Shown here one piece after another: positions 24,451-36,106 of a stretch of 64,000 nucleotides of DNA. The notes below the pieces were generated by a model that ran no database searches, was not told the origin of the DNA, and saw nothing but the letters and a program-made list of their open reading frames with translations. Origin of the DNA: Epiperipatus broadwayi (Eukaryota; Onychophora; Udeonychophora; Euonychophora; Peripatidae); NCBI GenBank assembly GCA_028023455.1, contig JAQFVV010012447.1, forward strand, positions 122,001 to 186,000. The letters run 5' to 3'. Every line of letters begins with the position of its first letter. Within the stretch, counting starts at the first letter, position 1. The position numbers and the translations under genes are program-made.

Positions 24451-26001
24451 TTACAATTTTATTTTAATTAACGGACATTTTCTTTATATTATATATATGC
24501 GTGTGTGTACGTGTGTGTAATTATTATAATCTATATGATATGTTTATGACTTGAATTTGAGCTAGGTAAATCTTAATTTTTCATTCAGGTATACTCATGG
24601 CTACAACTCAGATAACTATCCAACACTGTTGTTCATCAGTAAGTCATTTTTTCTATTGAGATAATTGCTCAGCATTTCAATAACTAAACAAAGCAGCTGC
24701 CACCTGTAGTTAACTTCTGGAAGTAGTTGTATGTCTCTGGAATTATGGAAATCCATTTCTTCTTGTTGGATGTTAGCATTAAATTTAACATGAGTGTGAA
24801 TATATCTACAGAGTTTGATATTATTACACTGTTTGATTGTCAAATGTCATTTTTTTCTAAAATAAAATTTGCATGAAATTTTCAGTGTACATAATGCAAA
24901 AATTAAATACCATATGTTTTTCATGAAGTATCACTTCTGGCTACCATATTTAGATAGTTGTTAGACATTTAACTTTTTAGCATACCTGATAAGGCTAGGT
25001 AGTAATGAAATATGAAATACTAGTCTATTTATTTTATATTTGATTGTGATTAAGAGTAGTAAGAGTTTTAATTTGCTCTAGAGAATTTTAAAATTTACTC
25101 TCCATTTATTGCAAAGGTAGAAGTTTTAAATAGTTCACTGCAAGGCAAATGGCTTTCCATATCTGTTTTTTTAAATACAGTTAATGAATTCATAGTTTTA
25201 AGTTTATTAAACATATTTATTGTAATAATATAACCAATTATGTAATCAATTCATTGCAGAGCTATACCTATACATTAATGGTAAGATTTATTAAAAAATG
25301 AAAATGAATTTAATTTCTACCTATCCAGAATATAATTACATGTCTATTTACGACCTATAAATAATATCATATTTAATAATTATCTGTATTTTATATTTTA
25401 GCTTTGCAATAAAACAAATAAAATATGCTTAATATAAATAAGTTTTAAATCTATTTTGACGTAAGAATAGTGATTTTGGACTGTAGCACAGCTGATAAAG
25501 GGATTCACTTAGAACAGGTTCTGTAAAACTTGTATGATCATAGTTTACAATTCTAAATTCAGCTATTATATATAACTTATTATATTGTTGTTAAATAATG
25601 AACTAATAGAGAACATTTAAATGCATTCATAAATTACTTCATCCATGTTCTTATTTGCATATATTTTTTTCCTTTATATTTATGCTAATAGTTTTGACTG
25701 TATAAGTCTTCTTTAGACTGTATTGACAATATTTTTTATAGAAGCTAAATATAATCTCTGAAGAAAACTGTTAATCAAACTGTTAGCATAAATATTAAAA
25801 TAAATAAAGTAACTATATTAAAATAGTTGCATAAGTGAAGTGATTTATTATTTGTATAAATTATTCCAATATATATAAATTAATTAACTATAGCAGTGCT
25901 GATAAATATTAACAAATGATGAAGATATGTATAAGAAAGTGTGACCTGGGCCAGCTAAAAAATGCTGATTTGGCATGACAATTTTAAGTATGTATATATA
26001 T
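24451..26001. other. Intron 5 sequence before LTR; no gene
   Basis: Part of the 4.1 kb intron 24209-28322. Contains short (TG)n/(TA)n runs near 24490 and an imperfect inverted repeat at 25667-25812. A tRNA-like segment near 25478-25565 (TAGCACAGCTGATAAAGG) was considered, but it lacks a clear B-box. Confidence 0.5.
25667..25812. repeat. Imperfect foldback repeat
   Basis: ATATTTATGCTAATAGTTTT (25677) faces CAAACTGTTAGCATAAATAT (25775). The arms extend to about 45 bases each with several mismatches, around a spacer of about 40 bases. Non-coding; a decayed MITE-like element is the simplest reading. Confidence 0.6.
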
Positions 26002-28057
26002 TGTAACGATCCGGAAAATGCGACTTACCGTAATCTGCACTACGGGGCGCCATCTGGCTTTGAACTAGAAAATTTATAAAGTGGCAATCTAAGTCAAAAA
26101 ATTTTTTTTTTCCTTTTAAATTGCATCGGTCGTTAGCCCATGTCACTAGCTCAGTGGAAAGCAGAGATTAAATAATATAAGATCTTATCTAATTAGATTT
26201 CAACATTAAAAAATAAATAAAATAAGCACTGCCAGTAATTCATACAAACTTTATTTATGCACATATATATAAGTTTAAATATTTTAGTATTAGTTTACAT
26301 TTTAACATTTAACATTATTTTTAACTTTGATTTTGTTTTAATTTACCTTTAATTACTATTATATTCTAATTTTACTTTTAATAAGTTGCACAGTGGGATT
26401 TAAAAGCTGTTATAATAAGTTGCTATAGATCGGTTACATAGATTAGGTTAAAAAATTCCAAAGTAAACTGCGTCAAATATAAATTGTTACGACAATTGGG
26501 AGGGAATTATATGTAACCCAATATTTCACCATAAGTCTGCATTGTCCCAATAACTTAAAGACATCCAATAAATACATTTTAGTACTCACCTAAGGTATCT
26601 TTTTCGAATGTCTATATATTTTGATCAAATATAAAGCAAACTAGTTAACGATAAACAATCCATGCAAGCTCTATAAACAACTTAAATTTAATGCATTTTA
26701 TTTAGGGTCGACATGAATACTACATAGATTTGCATTGAAATAAAATATTCTATCCCTATTTAACCTTAGGCTAAAATTCGCATCAAACGGCATCAATCCA
26801 TCTGATACATCGATGTATTCAATGTAATCGAAATACGCAGCACCAAAAGAATTAAGAAAAGACATTGACTCTCAATCAGATAGGAATATTACATCTATCT
26901 AACGAGAAGAACAATAAAAAAAACTCCATAGAAAGAACTGCTTCTCCGTCTTATAATTCCTTCCATAGGCAAACGGGTGAGTGCGGCGTATATAAACGTT
27001 CTGCCCGTAGCGATCTCCATTACATCTACTAACTACATCAATATATCCAATCCATTGACCCAATCTAACAACGACATAAATAACCTAAGATTACCCTCCC
27101 TAATATACTTTACGATCTATACAGCCATTCCGCCGACTTAGTTTAACTTTTTATAATTAATTTAGAAAAAAAATCATAAAAAAAAAGACAAAAATAAATA
27201 AAGGAAATATTTTACAAAATAAATACATAAATAAAATATAACTAATTAATAAAATTGAGATAAATAATTGCAATTATTTAAACGGAAAGTTTTAATTTCT
27301 TCATAAATTTTAAAGTTCTTACTTATTTAAATAGTTCTCTTCATATTTCTTGCCGTTTGAGCGTGATTCTCCGAAGATTGGTATCCTGTTGGCGTTTATT
27401 TTCCATCCGGAATTTTTTAGTATTGGTCCTCAATGTAAAACGATGGTCATTTTTCTTCTTTTTACAGAACTGAAGGGATTGAAGCTTCGTCTTTTTCAAT
27501 CCCTCAGACTAACACCTAGCTGTTCATCGTAATAATCATCAATAACTAGTCTGATTAATAATTTCCAAATTTTCCTTTTATATTAATGTGAAGGATTGAA
27601 TTTACATTACGTCACCGATGCATGGTCTTTCGCTGGTCGATTCCATAGGGATTTCTTCTTATTTGCTAACAGTTTCTATTGTTTTCTTATCTGACGGTGT
27701 TTTACATTTAAATGGAAGGCTGGTTTAATTTAACTAATTAACAATCATTTCCATTTCTGATTAATTAACTGTTTTCCAAATAAAAATATATTTAAAGATA
27801 AATTTAAAGATATAATTTCATCTCCAAATCTTTTTAAAATTTAGTTTTAAAATACTTTTTCTTTAATAAAGTTTTATTTTAATAATTTTTCATTATCTGT
27901 GCGATTTAATTAATATATAAGAGTTTAAGATGATATTTAATTTCAATTTTTAATTCTTAAAGAAAATTTTTAAATGCGAACTTTTTAATTTACTTTCATG
28001 TTTAATAAATTTAAAAAAAAACAAAAAACAATGTAACGAACGTCTATGCTCGTTACA
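26002..28057. mobile_element. Solo-LTR-like element, about 2.06 kb
   Basis: Begins TGTAACGATCC and ends GCTCGTTACA, so the ends form the inverted TGTAACGA/TCGTTACA expected of an LTR (5'-TG...CA-3'). (TA)-rich flanks (ATATAT on both sides) are compatible with a short target duplication but are uninformative. Base composition is less A/T-rich than its surroundings. A TATA-box-like GTATATAAACG lies at about 26988. No gag/pol was recognised and no second LTR copy was found, so this could be a solo LTR or another element with short terminal inverted repeats. Confidence 0.55.
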
Positions 28058-28322
28058 ATATATATATATTAATGGCAAAAGAGAAATAAAGTTGAATTAT
28101 TTTTTGTGTTTATGTTTAATTTTTAAAAAAGCATGTATTAATATTTAATTGAGATTTAACATTTATATCTGGGCTAGGGATAATCTCTAGTTTAATAAGT
28201 AAGTAGTAGTAGTCATTAATGTATTTATTTGAAATGATTCTTATCATAATTAAGAATGCAAAACGGTTGACTTATAAATCCAAGTATAACATGTGCATAT
28301 ATATATATTACTTTTACTTTAG

Positions 28323-28389
28323 ATGTTGAAAAGTCATATATCACCATAATGATCATCACAGTGCAGGAAAAGTATGAAGATTCGCAGGG
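28323..28389 (+). CDS. Exon 6: 67-base linker exon
   Basis: The acceptor is TTTACTTTAG and the donor GTAAAT at 28390. Phase 1 in, phase 2 out. Translates as N-VEKSYITIMIITVQEKYED-SQG. Its length (67) and phases equal those of exon 4, and the hydrophobic strand SYITIMIITV corresponds to SYVWKVDIVKI. It is too short for ORF searches and was found by looking for the repeat pattern and phase. Exons 5 and 7 can be joined in frame only through such an exon, because exon 5 leaves in phase 1 and exon 7 enters in phase 2. Confidence 0.75.
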
Positions 28390-31340
28390 GTAAATACACT
28401 TTGTTATTTGATTTTCTTTTTACTTTATATATTAAATCATTCCGTCTTAATGTCATAGTTTTTTTTTTTTTAAAAAAAAAGCATTACAAATGTTAAACAA
28501 TTTTTTTTAGCTTTTACCAATGAAGAATTTCCAACTTATAGGTACACACTGTGTATCAAAGTTTTTGAGTTTTATTCTCTTAACAAATAAAATACTTTTA
28601 TATTTAATGATGCTCACTTGAACTCAACACACATACATATACAAAAGAGCACAGAATAAAAATGAAGGCAGCTCAAAATTCTTGGATCACCAAAAGGTCT
28701 CTAGCCACAGATTCGAACCCAACAATGCCAAGATTGTGTGCACTGAGAGAAATGATACTAAAAGAAAAATAAAAGCAAATTTCACCGTGAATGACCTGAA
28801 TGCGATCAATAGATGAGGTACATGTTTTGTGATTTAAAAAAAAATGATCAAGTTAAATGATTTGCATAGATTTGCATATAAAACAACTGCTCTGTATCAC
28901 TAATAATAAGGGCTATGAATATGGGATTAACATACCCTGAAAGTGTTAAGCCAAATTATTATTGTTTATTAGTTTAATAACTTTACCAATTTGCACTAAA
29001 GCACAACATAATCATTAGACTCTAAAATGAAATCAGAAATAGTGGGAGAAAAGCTAGCAATACTCTGAAATCCTAGGGTCCATTTGAAACTTTTTTCAAG
29101 ATATCTAAAGTTAGTACATGATTTTTCCATTACCACTCTCAGACATTCCATTAAAAGTAAACTTTTCTTTAATACTACAAAGAAAGACAGTGAGACAGCA
29201 TTGGAAAACTCTTTAAAATAGATTATAACATTAACATCAGCATTAGTGCAGTGGTAAACTGGTGGGAGAGCTTAAGGTATATGAATTGTTGTTCTAGCTT
29301 ATCCCTTTCAGTGTTTGAACTTTTTATGAACTTTCAAGTCATAAACTATTCTATTATTTTTTATGTTAATACTCAATCTATCACCAGTTAAGACATGCTC
29401 TCCATAATTTCCTAAGGTGATATCTCTTTTAAATCTTATATAAAATTCATATTCTTAAAAAGCTGACTGAACACGAATTAAAAATTGTAAAGACAAGATT
29501 TCAAATCCAATAAAATTAAGGCAGAGAAAAAAGTCTCCCCTGTTATGGCTTAGAGACACTTACGCAATTTAAGGATTTTGTGAAATATGATTTACATCAA
29601 TATCCTATATAATGAATAAAATAATAATTATCTCAGTGTAGCCATGCCAACCATTAATCATTTATTGTGATTGACCAATAAATAAAAGATAAATTGTACT
29701 TGAGAAATAAGATATGTTGGAGTCAGTAATGAAGTCATAGTTGACAGGAAATTTTTGGTTTTTTTTTTTAACAAGTTGAATTATTTTATATAAAACAATG
29801 ACAGTAATTAATTAATTCTATTTCCAAGTCAATATCTTTCTTGAGATATACATCTTGCTTTCTCTTTTTTGTTGTTAATAATTTTTATATGTGATAAGTA
29901 CATAGGACAATGCATTTTACCAATAACATGCTAAATCTGTTAAACAGTGTACGATAATTTTTTCTTTCTCTGTTAAATTGTTCAGTAATGAGCAAACAGT
30001 TTAAACTTCATGGCTAATTGTTCTAAAGTGCAAAATATAAAATGCGCTAACATGCACAAGCACACAAAGCTGAAGACAAAATAAAAAAATGTATATATAT
30101 ATTATTTTAATACATATATTTAATTAAGTGGCTAAGCACTTTCAAGGGTCAGAGCCCTCATATTCATAGCCATTTTGTAAATAGATAAGAAATTGATTAG
30201 GAGCAATGTAAATTTATGCAAATGCGATAGTTACGTATTCCATTGCCTGGATATTTTATAGCAAGAGTCTTTTCTATTTATGGCGTCGCTATCTCTAGTG
30301 ATAAAATAAGCCTCACCTCCCTAATTAAATTACTATTTTTAATGATCTTGGCCATTTTTTCAACCGATAACTGATAATTCTTAGCTTCAGGTATACCTTT
30401 TGCTTCTTATCATTTTTTATAAAATTTGTTTTGAAATTTCAGATAATAAGGCTAACATGTTCATTTTTCAAAATTATACCCTCCAATTTGGTCTCTAGAA
30501 TAGAGCTGAGTTTTATTTATCATTTTAAATTTCCATTTGGAGAATTTTGTTTTGATTTCACTGTATGTGTCTTTATATCTCCAATTTCTTTTTTGCCAGT
30601 TCCACTTTTTCATTAATATCTGACTATTGATTTTTTTTCTATATCTTTTATGAGACTTTTATATTTTTTTTAAATATTAATCATTTGTTTTTTTTAATTC
30701 TGTTCCTATTTTAACATTTTATTGTTGTAATTCTTTCAGTGAATAGTCAGCAAATCTACCACCTAAGCTTAAATTTAAGGCAATAGCTATTTCATTACCA
30801 AACTGTGTATATAACTTTCTTTGACTGGCTGAATATAATTGTACTTATTGTATGATAATTAAGTTTTTCATATCAGTAATTTGGGACTATTATAAATAAA
30901 AAAAATTAAGGTAATCAGTAAAATATCATTCCAATAAACAGTTGAGCAGTGGCATAGTTGAATTTTTAGGCCTCCACACAAAACTTCAAAAAAGCCTTTA
31001 TTAATATTTAAAACATGCATCTTAATTTATTTTTAAATTTATAGTATATAAAATTTCCCAAGATCCTGAACATAATTATATGCATTGTTCTTAGATTGTG
31101 TTACAATAGCTACACCACTGTAGTGGGATCATATCAATAAAATAATTTTTTACCATAATTTAACATATACTTTATTTCACCAATAATTTCTATAATATTA
31201 CTTTGAACACAAATTAAATGCATTTCTGTTTATTTTGAAACTTAAATAACATAATTAGTTAGAAAGCTGGCATATATTTATGCATCATTTTCAACCAATA
31301 GCAAGCCATAGGACAAAGATTTCCATATTTAATCCAGTTT
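28390..31340. other. 5' part of the 21.4 kb intron, no gene
   Basis: The intron spans 28390-49785. This part has a tRNA-like reverse B-box (GATTCGAACCC at 28711-28721) suggesting a SINE remnant on the minus strand, a possible family-B SINE relic at 29240-29440 (CAAGTCATAAACTATTCTAT), and A/T-rich filler. No host coding sequence was recognised. Confidence 0.5.
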
Positions 31341-31349
31341 TTTTATTCA

Positions 31350-33800
31350 TAGATTTTTTTCTACATTGAAAACTTCATTCAATTAGGTTTGTATAATTTC
31401 TTGGGATTCGTTGATATTTTGATTATATTTTTCTAGCTACATATTTTCCTAACCATGTCTATTTTAGTCTCATGTTTTTCAATGATATTAGTGATACCTG
31501 CTTGTTTTTTCACTTGTATATTATGGCTTAGTCTCTTTGTTTGACTCTCATTATATATCTGTCCATTCTTTATTATGTGATCTGAAGCCTCTCTATTGTT
31601 CATATGTCATAAAACATTTTCTTTTCAAGTGCCCAGACATATTTCCTTTTAATATTAGGTTATTACTTAGGTTTATCTATGATTATTTTCCTCCATTATA
31701 TTTCTATTAGTGTTAATAATTTGATTAAGATATTATTTATAATTCATTTTCATCAATATTTATTTTCCCTTTTTCCTGAAAAGTAATTGATTATAATTTT
31801 ACTCTTTTTAGCAATTAATTTTAGTTCCCATTTTCTTGCTGTTATCCGATAGCTTTTGTAATATATTCTGAAACACTAAAGCATTATATGTGAAAACGAT
31901 CACATCATATTTAAAATCTAGATGATTTAAGTAATCTCTATTTTTATTTCCTTTTCACTTTTAACTTATGAAATACTTTCCATAAAATTGCTAGAAAGTT
32001 TGGAGATATAAAAACATTTTGCTATATACTCTTGTGAATGTTAATATTATTAGCATCAACACGTAAACAAATCATTCTTATTACATTTTACTGACTACTC
32101 TTACACATTAGGGAAATGATTATAAAATAAAATGCCTTTTTATAAGCTACTAATTCAAAGTGAAATGATAATTTAAACACATTAATCTTCTGTATAATTT
32201 TTCATTATTTTGTTATAACTACTTTTAATTCCAACTTATTTTTTTATTAACTTGCTTTCAAAATTCTGTATATAATTTTTAATAATCTTAATAAATCTTG
32301 TGTAAAATTGATAAAAGATTAATAGAGCTATAATTTTTAATATTTTTCTTTCTTATACATTATTATAGAATTCTTCCAATCATCTGGTATATCATTATTA
32401 TTTAAACATATGGTATATAGCTTTGCCAACCATTTCTCTATTTCTTCACCTGCTTTTTAAAAATATACCTGTAATCATATGATCTTTTCATATTTGGAAT
32501 TTCAAGTTCAACAAAATTATCATAATTATAGGAGCTATTTTGTTTTGTTATTGTCATTTTATTATCATATAGGTTTTTTATATCTATATACTTCATGATG
32601 TTATCCCTTTCTTAATAATATAGTCATCTTTTTTTTCATATTGCTAAAAAATACTTTTCTTCCAACATCAAAATGTTTTATATTTTGGGGACTTTTGTTC
32701 TTTTCATAATTCTTTTTTATCACTTCACAGTTATATTCTAAAACATTTGAGAGAATTTCATAGTATTCAATATTCTAAAAAATCTATCAAATTTCTGATT
32801 TTAGTGTGTTATACCAATATAGTAGTAATTCTTAATAAAATATCTTATCTTCTTATTGATCTCATTTAAATATAAATCAACTTAAGAAACTTTTAAAATT
32901 TTAATAATTTGAAGTATTTCAGAAGATTAGGGATATCAACTGTCAATACTAATAACTTTTATTTTCCTAACATTGCATTAATTCATATCTTACAATTTAG
33001 TAGTTAACTATTAAGCAAATATGGTCTTGAGATATATAGTTTTTTGTTACTAAACTCTAATACAATTCTACTGAACTTTCATTTAGATATTTCCATATTG
33101 ATTTTCATTTTGGCTTTTAAAAAAAAATTCAAAATATACATGCTTTTTCTTTTTGAGAAAATATCTTAAATCTATATCCTGATTTATTTCTGTCATCATA
33201 ACTGCAATATTTTTGTTCCTCAATTATTTTCCGATTCAAGGATTAAAGTTACTTGGCTATTTTAAAATTTGTTTTGTCTGACCAAAAGCATTCTATATTC
33301 TTATACAAAAATTCTCTATTTTTTTATCACAAAACCTGAATTATCTGCATTTGGTATATTTCATTAAGTTGAATAGTTAATATATATTTCTTACAACACT
33401 TCTTTCATATACACTTCAATGCAAACAAATTTTCTTAAAAACTTCTTTATTTTCCTTACAGTTTCGACTATCCAGCAGTCTTCATTAGAGCACTAATCTT
33501 CTTCTCTGCTTTAATCTTGCTACTTTGTCAGAAATACCATCAATCTCCACAATATTGTTTTTCTATCTTTAATTTATTATGACAATACATTTCAGACTAT
33601 TTTGCTCACATATTTAAGTCTTTAACTTTTCAAATGAATTGTTTTTTCACACACACTCCATTTTCAGTAATGTCTGCAATATTCTATTTTATATTATACA
33701 CTTTCAAATTGTCTTATATTACTTGAAAATAATCTGCAATTGTATAAATTCCATTATTGAAGGAAGCCTGCAGAGTTTTCTGCTATTCTCTGCCTTTGAT
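31350..33800 (-). pseudogene. RTE-type LINE reverse transcriptase relic
   Basis: Read on the minus strand, shifting frames give DDWKNSIIM (32360-32400; the W-K-x-x-x-I-x motif before the RT fingers), LVAYKKAFYFI (decayed YEKAFDSV box, about 32140), ISPNFLAILWKVF (decayed SPKLFTxxLE), DYLNHLDFKYDVIVF (decayed YLxHLRFADDIVLF, about 31920), LQKLSDNSKKMGTKIN (about 31850), and C-terminal EASDHIIKNGQI and TNIIEKHETK (31480-31590). This order is that of the RTE/BovB-like RT. It is riddled with stops. Its endonuclease part was not securely found upstream of 33000. The T/pyrimidine-rich look of the plus strand here is the complement of this A-rich sense strand. Confidence 0.65.
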
Positions 33801-33926
33801 CAGTAATGAAGCCTTGGTTACTAAATAAAAATAATAAATTAATGAGAGACATAATTTATTTTTTGTCTGTCAAGATTGTAAATATAAAAATAAATCAGCA
33901 TTCACATACTCATGTATTCATTCTTT

Positions 33927-34156
33927 CATATAATATTCAATTGACCAAACACTTTACTACTTTTACAATGCTTTATTATTCACCCTTTTCTGCAGTTTAC
34001 AGTTTCAATTGCCCCAGCAATCTTTTTCAGAACGTTATATCTCCTAATCTCAACTGTGACAATTGCTGGGGCAATCAAAACTGTAAACTGCAGGAAAGGG
34101 TGGATAATAAAGCATTGTAAAAGTATTAAAGGGTTTGGTCAATTGAATATTATATG
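33927..34156. repeat. Foldback MITE-like hairpin element
   Basis: Arms of about 95 bases (33927-34021 and 34062-34156) are reverse complements with few mismatches, for example ATTCAATTGACCAAACACTT against the GGTTTGGTCAATTGAAT side, and CAATTGCCCCAGCAAT against ATTGCTGGGGCAATC. The loop is about 40 bases. The 104-codon open frame 33806-34120 runs across it and is not a gene. It lies just upstream of the LTR element. Confidence 0.9.
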
Positions 34157-34601
34157 ATATACATTTGGCAATGCAATAGGAAACAGTAATTATTATTCGT
34201 TCTTTCTCAAAGTAATTTCAAAGTAAGTCTTAATTCTAAACTATCAGCCCACTGAAATGGAAGACTATTGTTTCAAACTCGATCGTAAAAGCCATGCTGG
34301 GTAATATATTGTTGGTGAGTAGCCTATATATTCATTTATTATATAAATAATCATGTAATAATAGTTGCAATACAAAGTGAACATTTGGAATTTGCCTTCT
34401 TGATTCTTTTAAGATATCAACAACAGACCAAACAGACTCCTTTCATTTCAATAACCAATTTCTTATTTTGCAACTATGTGCATATATTTTTTGCTTATTT
34501 GTTACCCTTACGAGCTTTTCCAACATGCTATAAATTAACGCTTCATTTGCTCTTCTTGTTTGATTCAACCCAAGTTCAAGCCTTTTTGTTTGTTAACACT
34601 G

Positions 34602-35836
34602 CTATTCATGGTTAATCCTGACGCCAACCACCCTAAATCCATGCGCCAGCTGTTTGTAATCCTAATAGTTTACTATTAGTGGTTAAAGCTGATAAAAGTT
34701 TGATAAATTGATAAATTGACTCAATAAGTTTATTTTAAAGTAATTTATTAACAACTTTTTTACTAAATTTAACATTTTATACTTTAATAAAACACTTTTT
34801 TTACATTCAATAGTTTAATTTCTTGATTTTTCATAACAAACCGTTATCTTTGCTAAATTGATATATTATAACTCATGCCAATAATGTATAAGCTCAAGCT
34901 TGTTAATCCTATAGTTCTTTATGTTGTTATTCTATATGTCTTGAAAGTTCTATGTTAATAATCACTATTACAGTATAAACGAAAATAAGCAATTTCCTAA
35001 GTTTTGAACAGTTTAGCCTTGTTTTTTCTTGTTTGTTGTTTCTTCCAGTTAGTTCCAGTATCCAGCTGGTTTCCTTGATGTTTCTTTTTTCCTTTCTTTG
35101 GAGACAAGTGTCTGATGGTTTTCTGTTTTACTTGACTTATTTCCGCGTTTCTGTTTTCATCTTTTACGTGGATAAATCCAATCTTCTCACCTTTTGTTTG
35201 TTACTGCTCAATTAATTTCTGAACCCTCTCATTCTTTTGTGAACTGCACTCCTCAACTAATTTGTGAACGCTACTGTCCATAAAAAGGTCTTTTTACCTG
35301 CACCTTGTTGTCTTTCTAATATTCTGGCAAAGTCGTTGTCAAATTCCAGTGTAATCTTTGATAAACGTGTTTGGAATTGCTTAATTAGTAATAGCCATGC
35401 AATAAAACGTTGTTTTATTTTATTAATACCTGCCGTGTTTTAATTATCTTCTTTTATTTCTACATTTTTTTTTTACAAATCCTATATACGCAATATATTT
35501 TTATACAATTTACTATTTAGTTTTAACATTATTTTTCTTTAATTAAACTTGAATGAAAAGTTTGTATGTTTTAACTTTTTAAATTATATTTTTCAAATAC
35601 TAATAAAATTTTCCTTTTGTAAACCTTTAGTTTCTTTCTTAACCAAGCCCCTCCCCTTTTGATTAATTATTGTAGCTTTTTATTTCAAAACTAATGCTAG
35701 AAAACTATTTGATTTTTATCTTTTTCAAAAACAAACTGAATAAACTCTTCAACATTTAATTTTATGTTTTTCTTTAACGAAAGTTATTTTAATAATATAT
35801 TTTAGATAAAATTATTGCCTATATCAATATAGGTCA
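34602..35836 (-). repeat. LTR (3' LTR of the minus-strand element)
   Basis: Shares order and sequence with 38171-39703, for example GCTGTTTGTAATC, ATTACAGTATAAACGAAAAT, TCTTGTTTGTTGTTTCTTCC, CTCAACTAATTTGTGAAC, TTGTTTTATTTTATTAATA and CCTATATCAATATAGG. On the minus strand it starts TGACCTATATTG directly after a purine-rich tract (AAAAGGAAGGGGG), as expected for a 3' LTR. It is about 300 bases shorter than its partner. The differences are mostly small deletions. The left edge was judged from where similarity stops. Confidence 0.7.
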
Positions 35837-36106
35837 TTCACCCCCTTCCTTTTGAGAGTAAAATCTTTTGACCATTTTATTTCGACAACTTAATCTTAAT
35901 TTATTATTCTTTCTAAGTTTGCTTTTGGTTCTTTCCTTTTCCATGCTAAGGGCAATCCAATTTGTTTCTCTTTCTATGTGGTAACACTGTTCAATGTTCG
36001 TCCTGGATATGACCATGAGGCAACAATTTTGTGCACAGGTCTTTATAGGCTGCTCATTCTCTTGATCAGCTTTGACTAAAAAGGTGGCTGCAATTGGCGA
36101 ATTCAA
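35834..36106 (-). CDS. Unidentified ORF at 3' end of LTR element
   Basis: A 90-codon frame ending at the polypurine tract/LTR boundary. It is K/R/E/N-rich (basic, with CRNKMVKRFYSQKEGGE at the C-terminus) and contains several cysteines without a recognisable zinc knuckle. A partial direct repeat lies just upstream of its start on the minus strand (CCATTTCTGACTTAC occurs at both 36111 and 36191). It may be the decayed end of the element's internal coding region. Function unknown; it may not be translated. Confidence 0.3.
   Translation of the reverse strand: MNSPIAATFLVKADQENEQPIKTCAQNCCLMVISRTNIEQCYHIERETNWIALSMEKERTKSKLRKNNKLRLSCRNKMVKRFYSQKEGGE

Noticed and set aside
33806-34120. 104-codon open frame
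   Set aside because: Runs through a foldback hairpin; no domain.
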